Assembly (NCBI GenBank): GCA_000827205.1 | Contig: KN832556.1 | Coordinates: 1,759,272-1,823,271 of the forward strand | Source of the DNA: Plicaturopsis crispa FD-325 SS-3 | Taxonomy: Eukaryota > Basidiomycota > Agaricomycetes > Amylocorticiales > Amylocorticiaceae | DNA: 64,000 nt | Direction: 5' to 3' | Shown here: positions 1 through 10,891 of the stretch, piece by piece | How positions within the stretch are numbered: the stretch's first letter is position 1 | Layout of the letters: every line of letters starts with the position of its first letter | Translations under genes and position numbers: made by a program | Notes under the pieces: model-generated | Databases searched by the model: none | What the model was told of the DNA's origin: nothing | The model's input: the letters and a program-made list of their open reading frames with translations, nothing else

Positions 1-118
1 TATGAGTGCTCATCTACCTGTGTGAACTACGACTGATAGCAGGCACTATCATTTGGATACTCCAGATTTTTAACCTGCTGCTGGCCGCGTGCACACTGCA
101 TTCAACGCATCTCGCGCC

Positions 119-1032
119 ATGGCCCCCAAATCCCGTGCACGCTGCCAGATATGCTCTGAAAAAGAGTCTAAATACACCTGCTCCAAGTGCATGGTACTGT
201 AGTGAGCCTACTGAGACACCCTCTCCTGCGTCTAACGTCTACCATTGACTCGTGATTTTACAAGTTGCTCCGTACCTTGCTACAAGATCCACAAAGGTCC
301 GTCACTTCCGTATTCTTGTCATTTAGATTACTTACTGTGACGAAGATTCATCATGTACCCCGAGCCAAGCACTATCATCTGGCTCTGGGTCCGGAAATAC
401 CCTCCTCGAGAGCGATACCTGTGAACCGCCCGAACCACGCGAAACAGAACAAGGTGTTTTCATTCCTCCCTTGCAATGAAAAATAGTCTAACACCTCGAA
501 GGTGGAAGCACTCCACTCCCTGAAGACCGCCCAGCCATAGATGAAGAAATCCCGGAGCCACGGCCGCTCAGATCACTAGCATCCCTGAAATGGCCGTATG
601 TGCCTGAGGAGTCCGCATATCCAGACCCTCTCAAACGGGATGATCCAAAACCACTCAAAATACACCAGTATGAATCGATAGGTCCGTTTCCGTGCTCTCT
701 CTCCATGCTCACGTGCGCAGACTGAGTCGTACGTGTCCGCCGTTCCAGCTACCTCGCCCGCGATCCGCGCGGCGCTCGCATCCAATCCGCAGCTTCCTGC
801 AATCCTGTCGTCCATCGACAGACTGCGCGGGCCCGACCGCGAAGAAGCGCTGCAGCGTGCTCTAGGCGTCTCTCCCCCAGACGCTTCCGATCGGTACAGG
901 GGCAGGACAGAGGCGTTTGTCCAAACTGACGAAGATAAGAAAGCACTAAGGGGGCTCGCAGAGGCTGTAGAGGCTGCTGTGAGAGGTGGGAAACAGGACG
1001 TACTCGGGTTAGATTGGGATGAGGGGGAGTGA
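119..1032 (+). CDS. HIT-type zinc finger protein (ZNHIT3/Hit1-like)
   Basis: The start at 119 opens a HIT zinc finger: CQICSEKESKYTCSKC in exon 1, then CSVPCYKIHK after an intron whose donor is near 152 (gtagtgag). Together these give the paired Cys-x2-Cys units and the closing Cys/His of the fold. Later exons encode SLKWPYVPEESAYPDPLKR and the C-terminal block SPAIRAALASNPQLPAIL, which resembles the Hit1/ZNHIT3 C-terminal region; the protein ends in LDWDEGE. About four introns are needed, and two acceptors read AAG rather than CAG/TAG, so exact joins are uncertain. In yeast and human, Hit1/ZNHIT3 helps assemble box C/D snoRNPs in the nucleus; that role here is inferred from the family. The gene ends only 78 bp from the end of the convergent Rex1 gene. 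Confidence 0.8.
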
Positions 1033-1110
1033 TGTAGTCATAATTCACGAGCTTTGGTTCCGATGGGACACTTGACATTGCAGTCGCAATGGGCATCATG
1101 AAAATGTAAC

Positions 1111-3420
1111 TCATTTGATACTAAGGAACAACAAGCCCCGTTTGGCCTTCTCAACCTCCTCCTCTAGTTCCCGTGCATCGACGCTAGTCCACCAATTATC
1201 CCGCCCAATGTCCTCCGGCGTCTTTCCGCTGCGCAACGAGGTCTCAAAGGCAGATTTACGCGCATTTAGCATCGCCATGCGCCGCGGGTCGGAATGACCG
1301 GTGAAGATGAGAAGCGCGGTACGCGGCGGCAGCGATGCATGCAGCGCCTTCAGGTGCGTATTAAGTGCACTGACGACAGGGGCAATCGTCGAGGCAGGAA
1401 CTTCAGCCGGCTCTGCAATGAGTGTGGGTTCGGAGTCCATATTCGACTTTGGCGTAGTCCCTTCATACGGAAGTCAGTTCCTAATAGATGATGGCTTTTT
1501 CGACGGACTCACATCCCATGGTATTTGCTAACGACGTGAAGCGACCGAATGTGAATTCGTGTCCAGGGATGACCTGCAGCAAGCCGGCGAGCACCTCTTC
1601 GTCGGTCGTGCAGGCTACGTTTGTCTGTGCCTTCGAGCCGTGCATGACTGCAGGGTTCCCGTGGTCGACGACCGCACAGCGTGTGCTGCCGACCTTTCCG
1701 AACTTTACTGACCGCCCTATCCGCTCGAATATCGACTCGTAATCCATCTTGAATTCGCCGAACCCGGGTCCTATGAGATTTTCCGTAAGAATGCATGCCC
1801 ACATTGAGATAGAGGAAATGGAAACGGACCGCGTTCAACTTTCTTCTTTAGCAGGTCCAGACATGCGCGCGCGTCCTCCTCGGGGTCATGTCCGCCCTCT
1901 CCGCGCATCTGGATTTCCCGTCCGCACCATTTCTTGGTGAGCCATGCGAGACCAGGTTTCAACGGCCGCCCACGGGGATGGTGATATATTAGCGCAGTGT
2001 CGATACAATGCGGGTGGCAGAGTTTCAGTGCTTTTAGGTCGGACTCGAGGGAGTGCCCGAGGAGAATGGGAGTAGGTGATGTAGCGGAGGGTGTGAGGAA
2101 ACGTAAGACGTCTTGTTGTACAGTTGATAGGGTAGTTATTATTGGGTCAAGGGCAGAGGCAGTGATCCCCGACCACCTTGGGAATGGAAATTGTGTTAGC
2201 AGGGACAGAGGATTTTATTTTGCTTCTCATACCGGGTCAGATAATCTACGATGGGTTTTGGAGGTTGTACCAGTTGGTCGTATACAACGACCCCTGAATG
2301 ATAGTCGATCATGCACACGCGGGTGAGTTCCTTGCCGTCCTCGGTCAGACACTGCATCGTGAGAAGTTAGAGCAGTAGCACGAGAGGAAATGGGTAGAGC
2401 AGACCATCTCGCAATCCATGGCGTATATCTTCGTCTTCTCTTTTTTCTGTGCTGGTTCAAGTAAAGACGTGCTTGGCTCCTCGGGAGTCTCCACCCACCC
2501 AGGTGGCTTCTCAAAGATATCCGCCATGTACGATGGGATAGGGTAGTCATTCTCGATCATCTGTTCCAGCGGAATAAGGAACCGCGTTGGGTCTTTTTCG
2601 ATAGTGCGTGCCGCTAGAATTAGTGCATTAGCTTGGAACGCTGCAAGAGTGAGACCATCGGCAGAGCGTACATGCGATTCGTGCCTTTTCGCGCTTATCT
2701 TTTTCCGACCCGCTCACAGGGCCCTGAAAAAATGCACTGAGGACAGAGTGCATGCGCATGTTATCTCCAGGTGCGCGTGTCGGGCATGCGTGGCTGAATG
2801 TGGAGGCGATGAATGGCAAGCCATCCTCGGAGGGGTCGGAGGGAAGTGGGATAGACAGAGGGAGATTAGGGTTTGCGGTTGCAGATGTCGGCAAGGGCGG
2901 GAGGGATAGAAGTGACGAAGTCAAGCCGGGGATGAGCAAGGTAACAACTTTGGTTATCGACCGTGAGTTCTGGTAAACGGTCAAGTCGTATGGATCGCTG
3001 AGTCGAAGAGGCACATACCTCCACTTTGAGCCATCCAGAGGGTGGTGCATCCCCAACGAGATGCAGAACTAAGTCGCGAATATCCTGATACTATGTAAGT
3101 GCGCTTGCTCGGGGATGACAGTGCTGGACCCAAAACACACTTCGATTCCGATTGCAGTTTTGCGCTTATTGATCTCCCCGGTCGCATACATAAATCTCGG
3201 GGGTTTCGACTGCCAGTACGTGTACAATCAGCAACCTATAGTTATAGTTAAAGAGAACGCAACGCACTTCGAGTTTGCCGTCCGCCTTTTGGGCCTTCTT
3301 CGACTTTCGTCTCTCGACTTTCTTCCATCCTCCATCGTCCTTAGCATCGTCAGATGGGGCAGCTATCTTTGCTCTTTTCGCCGCTGGCGATTGTGGGGGA
3401 GATGGTTGCGCGCGCTTCAT
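1111..3420 (-). CDS. REX1: RNA exonuclease Rex1-like (DEDDh 3'-5' exonuclease)
   Basis: The start at 3420 gives MKRAQPSPPQSPAAKRAKIA, a basic nuclear-targeting N-terminus. Later exons carry YQDIRDLVLHLVGDAPPSGW and then the DEDDh exonuclease core: IYAMDCEM (first acidic pair), TRVCMIDYHSGVVVYD, PIVDYLTRYEG, HSLESDLKALKLCHPHCIDT (third acidic residue) and GHDPEEDARACLDLLKKKVE (final His and Asp). After the nuclease domain come GPGFGEFKMDYESIFERIG and a C-terminal region ending in LLFLSIK. This order matches yeast Rex1/Rnh70, which trims the 3' ends of 5S rRNA, 5.8S rRNA and tRNAs in the nucleus. Several introns are present. The next minus-strand gene lies 240 bp upstream. Family assignment is secure; Rex1 rather than a sister Rex protein is inferred from the long N- and C-terminal extensions. 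Confidence 0.87.
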
Positions 3421-3659
3421 GGTTGTAATACTGTGGTAAGAGAAAGCTCCGAGTCGCTCCAACACAAATTCCTCAAGGAATCAAATAATTTAGAGTGTAG
3501 ATCTGCCACGTGCTCACAATGACACTAGCCAAGTTGTATCAGGTTTGCCATCTCGATTCTCATTTGTGAACCGCGACTGGTAAAGGAAGCAAAAGTACAA
3601 AATATTATCACAGCATAGCGGACGGTCATGGTTATTGCATAGTTGTAAGTATATCATAT

Positions 3660-5096
3660 CTAGTCCTCCGCGACGATGATAACGGCTTTCCCAGTGTTGG
3701 CACCAGTTTGGACAGATTGCAGTGCCTCTTCCGCCTTTTCGATGCCCAGGAAACGGTGCTCCTTCGTCGTAATCTTACCCTGCTCAACAAGAGGCGGGAC
3801 CTCCGAGTGAAAGTCGTCGAGGAGATCCAGGTGGCTACCCCAGAGCAGGCCTTTGACAGTGAGTTCACGCCCGAACACTTGTCCAAATTCCTGTTGAGCG
3901 TCATATCGTGAGCTTTTGAAAACCAATCCGAGGGGTCGAAGCGTACTTTGACAGGAACAGGTTCACCGTTGTATCCACTGATGGAGCCGCATGCGATGAC
4001 GAGTCCGTGCTGAGACATGTTCGCAATGGCATCGTCCAGTGTAGAACCCGCGACATTGTCCCAGTATCTAGAAAACCGAAACATCAGCCAGGGAGTCACC
4101 TCGATCCCGAGTACGAATTACGCACATGTCAATCGGTCCATTCGTCTTAAGGACGTCGCGCGTAATCTCCGTCTTGTAGTTGAAAGCAACATCCGCACCG
4201 GCCGCCTTCATGAGAGCGACTTTCTCGGCGGACCCCGCCGACGCTATTATTTTTAGGTGTGGGGCACGGATTTTCGCATACTGGATCACGAAGCTGTCAC
4301 AGTGGGTTCAGATGCATTTTCTGCCACGGAGGAAGGGAGCACCCACGTTCCAACAGGTCCGGCACCACCACTAATGAAAAATGTTTTGCTCTGGAAGCAA
4401 ATAATGATAAGAAGTTGTCAATTAGCGACCACGGTCATCGTGCATACCGTCTTCGCTTTCTCGTCGACATACAATCTCCATCCAAAGTATGAAGTTTGGC
4501 CTGTGCCGAGTCAATGTACGAGCAAAGTGTGAGCCTCTTGGACGACATACCAGGCATGCCAAGAACACCGGTATACAGCGACCACGGTATATCTTTGCGC
4601 CGTTGCAATTTTGTCCAGTGGACACCCATCGTTGAGGACGTCGCGTTTGTCACAATGTATTCCTCAAAGGCTACAATCGCGGCCTCGTTAGAGCACAAAT
4701 GGCACTGCGTATCTTTTCGACGCACATGCAAAGCCATAAACGTAGTCGCCAACATTGTAGTCTTTGTCCTCACTGCGGATGACCTTTCCGACGCCGAAGT
4801 TCGCAACTCTGAAAGGCGGCATCAGGCTCGTTCTGAAATAGAGCGCGCCATGTGATCGAAACGTACGGTTTGCCTAGGAGCAGCGGTGGCGCGTAGCTCT
4901 CTACGTCTGCCGGACGCATGCGTCCCCGCACGTAAGGGTCACTGCTCAAGGCAAGCGTCTTCACCAGAAAGCCGCCATGGAGGGGAATGGTGTCGAGGTC
5001 AATAGTGTCTCGCACGAGCTTTGTTGTTTCACCCGGGATAATATTGCCTTCTGGATGGTTGTTGTAGATGAGGCGCTGATTTGTGGTAGGAGACAT
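3660..5096 (-). CDS. NADP-dependent medium-chain oxidoreductase (alkenal/LTB4 12-hydroxydehydrogenase type)
   Basis: The start at 5096 gives MSPTTNQRLIYNNHPEGNII. Exons in order encode LALSSDPYVRGRMR (a signature of the zinc-free LTB4DH-like branch), VANFGVGKVIRSEDKDYNVG, FEEYIVTN, LYTGVLGMPG, GGAGPVGT (the NADP-binding glycine motif), FVIQYAKIRAPHLKIIASAG, YWDNVAGSTLDDAIANMSQ, CGSISGYNGE, VFGRELTVKGLLWG and the end TGKAVIIVAED. The whole medium-chain dehydrogenase/reductase fold is present in the normal order at family-like length. These enzymes reduce the C=C bond of alpha,beta-unsaturated aldehydes and ketones with NADPH in the cytosol; the substrate here cannot be read from sequence. Six or more introns interrupt it, including short ones either side of FEEYIV and of LGMPGQ. 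Its stop lies 240 bp from the start of the Rex1-like gene on the same strand. Confidence 0.85.
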
Positions 5097-5531
5097 CGCC
5101 GTTGAGAAATGGACTGAGAGGAGTTGTGAGATCTTGGCGGGAACGATGTAAATAGCAAAGATTACTGGTGACCTACCTCTGTCCTATTTGCTTTTAAAGA
5201 CCATCTATTTCCCCTTTGCGTGATATGCGAATAGTTTGGCGAGATGTTCTTGATAATGAGGACCGAGGGCTTACTCACGAGTCACGATGGCCTACTCTCA
5301 CCCACGGTGATTCATAATGTCCACAGGCCGAGCCAGAAATGTGAGCGCAACTGTTTTGAACATAAGCAATAAGTAAAAAAAACAAGTGAAGTGCCGGCGT
5401 ACTTGTTACTTGTCAAATGCCAGAGTGCTTGCTGCCCTCGAGTCGGCCAAACGAGCGCTACACAGCGTACGCGCAACCCACGACTACTACTTTCCGAAAA
5501 TCGACCTGGTGCTGATGGACGACAGCTGGCA

Positions 5532-5868
5532 CTATTGGGTAACGGTCTTCGCTTTTCCGTCTCGCTTCTTCCACGCCGTGTAAGCGGCCTGTATATCAGA
5601 AGTGTTTCCGAAGCTTCGAAGTGCAGCACGATGATTCAGCAAGGCGTTAGCTGACGAAACGAACTTCTCTGCTAGAGTCTGCCGGGCAACGTACGTGCTG
5701 GCCGCGATGCCAGACTTGAAGCATTGGCTAACACCACAATAAACCGATGCAGGATCCTGGATTGAGCTTGAACGCGTTGTACACGGGAAGAATGCGATAG
5801 TGAACAGGTAATACAGGTCTTGGAAGTCTGAGTCTATAGAAACAACTTACGTTCAGTCGCCGAGACAT
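5532..5868 (-). CDS. Small two-exon protein, unknown function
   Basis: I do not recognise this protein. A six-codon exon (5851-5868, MSRRLN) ends at a textbook donor (gtaagt). It joins in phase 0 at an acceptor ending ccag to an exon at 5532-5756 that reads DPASVYCGVSQCFKSGIAA and continues as a helix-rich, Ala-rich segment to AWKKRDGKAKTVTQ and a stop. The product is 80 residues with a lysine-rich C-terminus and no obvious signal peptide or membrane segment. Amino-acid composition, clean splice sites and agreeing phase support a real gene. The start codon is less certain, because another ATG lies just upstream in a different frame. It sits 90 bp downstream of the DOMON-b561 gene on the same strand, so a misannotated extra exon of that gene is possible, although that gene has its own stop first. 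Confidence 0.5.
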
Positions 5869-5957
5869 CCACTGCGGAGAGGACACACATGTCTTTTCTA
5901 GTAGCAGCTCCCCATGAAGTCTGTCTAGGCGGTTCGGGCAGCGAGCGCGTTAATTCA

Positions 5958-7791
5958 CTACGTCTCCCTCCTGGGTTCTTCGGAAGATGGCGTGGGAGTG
6001 GGCCCGTAGTCAGATACGGAAGCGCCAGGCGAGAGGTTTCGTTCAAAGGCTTCAGAAGATTGCAATTTGGAGTCGGAGACCGCATTGGCGCTAGCCTCTT
6101 GCTTGAATTGCTTCGGTAGAAGGGCGAGGCCTGCGAGGTAGAGAACGGGTAGTAGCTGAGTAAGGCCGAGTCAGAAGAGGCAAGGTATGACACGGGACTA
6201 CAGTCAGATTGAGGCTCACCACAATCCAAATATACCAGACGATAGGGATCGCCCGCGGAAGCTTGCCCCTACCCGTCTGGTTAGGCCACTCCTGACTGTA
6301 CCCCGTGCGAACTTCGTAGAACGCGAACGCGATGAGCGTTAGCCCCATGAGCGCGTGAACGTAGTTCTGTATCGGGCGTCGTCCATTCGTGGATGGCTTG
6401 AACCGGTGAATGACCGCGCCTGCGCCGCATTGCACGAAGTACAGTACGAAGATCGCAATGCCCCATCTCTGAGGTTTACAGATATTATTATTGCATATCG
6501 TAATGTATATATGATAGTGACTTGCCTTGTGAGTGTCGTTGACATGCATTCCGTCGTCGGTTTGGACCGCAGATATGCCCAGAGCGACGCCGCTCACAAT
6601 GATCGGCCCCGCTGTTTGAAATTAGCTTCGGAAAAATCCAACAAGACGATGAGCTCAGTTCACCTATGGCTACTTGAGTGACAGAGTGCCCTAGGAACCA
6701 CACGGGAGAGATAGTCCGGACGTATCTCGCGATGAGCACGCCCAACGGAAGGAAGAGCAAAAAACCGAGCACAGACAGAATCGCATGCGCAATGATGAGT
6801 TTCTGGTATCGAAGCAAGGGGCCAGCACTCCCCGAAGGCGACGCGGTCGGAGAGGATGAGTTGGAGTTGGAGGCCGGAGAAGCCGCTTGTTCAGCGGTAA
6901 TTGCGCCAGTCAGATCGAGCGAGTAAGTGCCATGCACGATGTGTTCTTTAAAGGTAGCATTCTTGGCAGAGGAACTGGGAGTGTCGCTGCCAAATGCGTA
7001 AATGATATTTTGTGATTTGTCGGAATTGCTCTGAGATTTTCAGCAGGAGGAATTAGCATGTCGCACAAATGAGGATCTCGTAGAAGGCGTACGGGGATCG
7101 TGAAAGCAAACATCGGTTGTGTTCCACTTGTCTATATTGCATTGTTTTAATTACTATCGTAAAGAGAGCACGAGAAATAGAGACACACATTACTGGACGC
7201 CGACGACAGGGTCGCAACTCTGGGCGGATTGGCATCCACGACGGGCATTACATGGCCAGTAGCGGTGCGCTGCGACAAGGTGATGGCAGACCCGGAGTTT
7301 GGCCACATGATGACCATTTTGCTGTTGGACATCTTCGTGCCAAAGCCCCTGCAAGCAAATACGGAGGTGAATACACAACCCTAAAAGGATGTTTACAGAG
7401 ACAGTTACATGGCGATCCATCCCAAAGTTTTCGACCCGGTGCTTTGCAGTACATCTGCGGGTCTCATCAGTGCGTGTGAACAGAGAGGGTAAAAGGACTA
7501 CAGACATTTTGTGGTTGACCCGTTCACTGCGGCAGATATACACATGTCCTATACGTTCGTGTCAGTGGTAAGGGAGACGCGAGATGAACATTACAGGAAT
7601 ACCGTAAAACATTTGACATCCCCTGTCAGGGTCGTCGCATCGTCCCGCTTAGCGAGGCGCTGCTACCACGGCGTACGCATGTAAGCATCCCAGCGAAACA
7701 TACTTAGTAGTAGTTGGATGCTTACCGTCCCGCCGTCTCCGCCAAAGACGAAGGACGCGAACAGAGTAGAAACAAATACGCCGAAAAGCAT
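5958..7791 (-). CDS. DOMON domain and cytochrome b561 membrane protein
   Basis: The start at 7791 gives MLFGVFVSTLFASFVFGGDG, a signal peptide. After introns the DOMON (cellobiose-dehydrogenase-like cytochrome) domain appears as VLQSTGSKTLGWIAM, GFGTKMSNSKMVIMWPNSG and ITLSQRTATGHVMPVV. A Ser/Pro/Ala-rich linker follows, then five to six membrane helices of the b561 type: LIIAHAILSVLGFLLFLPLG, VWFLGHSVTQVAIG, GVALGISAV, WGIAIFVLYFVQCGAGAVIH, NYVHALMGLTLIAFAFYEV and IPIVWYIWIVV. Histidines in AHAIL, GHSV and VHAL are candidate haem ligands. A short cytoplasmic tail ends in PTPTPSSEEPRRET. Such proteins carry electrons across the plasma membrane to extracellular acceptors; whether it acts on metals, quinones or carbohydrate-linked redox partners is not visible. 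Frames agree across all introns and no damage was seen. Confidence 0.87.
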
Positions 7792-8118
7792 GGTCTGTGC
7801 GATGGCAGACCTTGTGGGCCTGTGGGGAACAAATGAACGCAGGACGCGGGGACAACTTGGAAAGGATAAGCAGCGAAGTTCGAGTTATGGACCACCAACG
7901 CTTCGATTGGGCTCCGATCACTATATGAATTCTAAATTTTGATACGGACGGCGTCAACCTCCAAGTTTAGCATTACGCGCGGCAGCCTGGAATGAGCCTT
8001 GGGATTCGCAAAGCGAGGAAACCACTGCGAGACAATCGTGGAGAACGAGAACTGCACGCAATCAGGCGGTCATAACGGGGGGCAGATGAACAACGACGTG
8101 CATTTTTTGTTACGACAA
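7792..8118. other. Intergenic stretch between two minus-strand genes
   Basis: This 327-bp interval separates the DOMON-b561 start from the end of the API5-like gene. It holds the b561 promoter region by position. I see no clear TATA box, open reading frame or repeat in it. Confidence 0.5.
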
Positions 8119-10553
8119 TCACGAGTTCCCTCTGCTCTTCCGTCTCCCACCAGGCTCTTTTTCGCCGCCCAGATTACTCCCGCCATCCAATCGCTGCAAC
8201 AAAGAGGCCGATCGCGCCAAAGGCGGCGCTGTCGACATTTGATGCATCCGCTCTTGTGCTTTCGCTGCACCTTTGATAGAAAATCCACCAGGTGGAGGGT
8301 CGTCTGGGATCGTTGGCGCCCGAGGGGGTGGACGCGGCGCATCATTACGCTGCCGCGAAGGTGGCATCTGCCGTGACTGCGAGCCCTGCAGAATAGCAGT
8401 CATCGACACCGAGGCGCTGCCCAACCGGCTGAGCAGCGAAGGCCCACTCCCGGACCCTTCGTTCTTCACACGTTTTGGGGATCGCGGCGACTCATCTGCA
8501 GCGTTGGTGCGTTTGGTTGTGTTCATCCGAGGCGGAGCAGAGGCCGAAGCCTGTCGTTCCACAGGTCGCACTCCATCGGTGACAGTCCGACGGGGAGTAT
8601 CTTCAGGTTTGGTTGTTATAGACGTCGGTCGGTTGCGGTCTATTCGCTTGCCATTCCGAGGAAAGCCGTTGCCGCTGGTGCTTGGTATATTTGATGAGGT
8701 TTCGACACTGGATGTGGGGCCAGATGCAGAGGGTCCCGGACTGGGCTTGGCGATAGGTTGCAAAAAAGACTGCTCAAAGAGATGAAGAGGATATCGTTGG
8801 CATAAACGGAAATAAGAAAAAGCGGCCCACTGCGAACCCTGATAAGGTCTTGAACCTCTCGGATGGTTTCATCCTTTCCTTCATCATTTTGGCTGTCGGC
8901 CAACGTCTGCATCTTTCCGACCGATTCGAAAAGCTGTGCTGGCAGAGGCGTTTTCGAGATGGACTTCTCCTACGGCAAGATAGGCATCTGATCCAGGCTT
9001 TGTAGAAGCAACTTAGGAATACTCACCTGGTTACAAGCCTGCAACAGGCCTTTGCACAGGGTCCATGAACCTGGAAAAGCCATTTTCGAACTCTCGAGTA
9101 TCTAGCGGACGTATCAGGACAATTGAGCAACATGAATACCATGCCAAATATCTACCCGGAAGAAATTCCAGCTCGCGAGGACCGTCTGCCGTCTGACAGC
9201 GGCTATATCCTCGATGGGGACCTTGTTGACTTCATTTTGCTTTGAGTCGCCACAGGCAATCAGAGTCTCTGCAAAATGTTGGGTGATCCAAAGTTGGTCG
9301 TCTTCAGAAAGCCGGTCAAAAGTCATCTTCGAGGCGAAGGAAGCGACATAGAATCGCAAGAGGACCACAGGAGAAACGAGCTTCTTTTCAATGGAGACAT
9401 ATCCTGCAAGGCCTAGATGGAACCGCGTATTGACCAGTGACTTGACTCCGTCTACGCGAGACTCGTCACGGAAGAAAGACTTGGCCAAGTCTAGCAAATG
9501 TTGCAGCAATTCGAGGGACCTGGGGGAAGACGGAGTATACGATGGCAGTGCCACAAGCAGTCGCTTCACAATGGATTCGACTTCGCTATGACTAGACTTC
9601 GTGATAGCCTATATGCGAGTCAATAAAGAGTTGTATCGATCATAGGAAAAAAAACCCTACCGTAAGGAGACCATTGACGAGGACTTCTTCTGTTTCGCTA
9701 TTTGCGCCAGCATACCGCACAATATTGCGTTTGGCGTAGACAGTCAAAAAGTCCAGGACTAGAAATCGAAGTCTGTCGCGAGTTTGCCGGTCTTCGTCAT
9801 CCATAGGCTCATCCACAGGTGTGATTTGGTCGCAGAGGACGCCAAAGGTGATGCGCGGGTCCATATCTAAATGCTCCTGAAGAGCTTTCTTCACTACGAC
9901 AACCTCGTCCGGGTCATCTACACAAGTCATATGATGAGTACACAGCACATGGTTAGACCCAAGTAGAAAGGTGACGGCTTGTGCGACTCTGGGGTTGAGT
10001 GATGACGTGCATGCTGGGTTTCATCCAAGTCCGCATCCATGGACACGCGGTATAGAGTGGATAAACTATCCAGAGACTTACCGCTTTGAAGTAACTGAAC
10101 AAGCACATCGGCGTTCCTCTTAATCCATTTATTCCGAGCGCGCGAGACCTGGGTTATCGCGTTATAGCCCTCGATGCGTATCTGCAGAAAGTAAGAACCT
10201 GGTGCTCGGGGAAAGACGATGTAACCGACCCTGGACATCTGATCCTCGCATAGGTCATATACAGCGTCAATCACCGACTCCTCAAGATCAGAGAAATCGC
10301 CGAAAAACAAATGCATGTGCCTCGCTGCATAACTCTTGAGTAGCGAGTGACGAGAATGAGACAAGTCAATCAATCTCGTCAAAGCATCTCGACGCTAAAA
10401 GCACGCAGTTATACCGACCGACGTTTGAGTCTCTTGAAAATTGTGCAATGAAGTAAGTGCTCGTACCTGTGCTCCTTGTCTATCTGGGTTTTTCTGTGCA
10501 CGTCGAACCAGCTCAGAAATTTCTCTTTCCTGGTCTGAGGGACTCCTCTCCAT
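8119..10553 (-). CDS. Apoptosis inhibitor 5 (API5)-like protein
   Basis: The chosen start at 10553 gives MERSPSDQEREISELVRRAQ; an in-frame ATG 78 bases upstream is possible. Following exons encode the helical-repeat API5/Aac11 domain: SLLKSYAARHMHLFFGDFSD, LEESVIDAVYDLCEDQMSRV, IEGYNAITQVSRARNKWIKR, NADVLVQLLQSG, LDMDPRITFGVLCDQITPVD, RLRFLVLDFLTVYAKRNIVR, SLELLQHLLDLAKSFFRDE and LSEDDQLWITQHFAETLIAC. The C-terminal third is disordered, rich in Pro/Ser/Arg, with basic stretches (SPRSPKRVKNEG) typical of the nuclear-localisation tail. In animals API5 is a nuclear protein that limits apoptosis and binds Acinus; the fungal role is unknown. About six introns are present. It is divergent from the ArAE-type gene, with about 340 bp between the two starts. 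Confidence 0.8.
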
Positions 10554-10891
10554 GACCTGCCTGCCTAGGGGAGCGATGGGGCCGTGGGTTAGCAGTACAG
10601 CGACAAGCGCCGGTCGCGACGATAAGAACAAGTTGAGTACAAGGACAAGAAATAGAGCAGGAGAGGAAACGAGACGCCCGGAGTCGCAGTGGCGGGAGTC
10701 CAGGTCCTCAGGGGTTATTCTGCTTTTGGTACGCGTTCCTCCGTCAGCGCTCCGAGTCTGGTCAACGGCTCAATTGCCACCATGTTCTTGAACTTCTGTT
10801 TCTTTCCTTTCCTTTCTAAATCCGCAAGTACTTTTGAAGAGAGGACATCGTGTCTGGTCTGCTATAGGCTGAATTTCTGCTCTATAGGTCT
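10554..10891. promoter_or_regulatory. Divergent promoter region between API5-like and ArAE-type genes
   Basis: The two genes start 338 bp apart on opposite strands, so both promoters must lie here or overlap it. The plus-strand side carries pyrimidine-rich tracts (around 10795-10815, tttctttcc repeats) just before the ArAE-type start, as is common at fungal transcription starts. No certain TATA box was seen. Confidence 0.45.
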
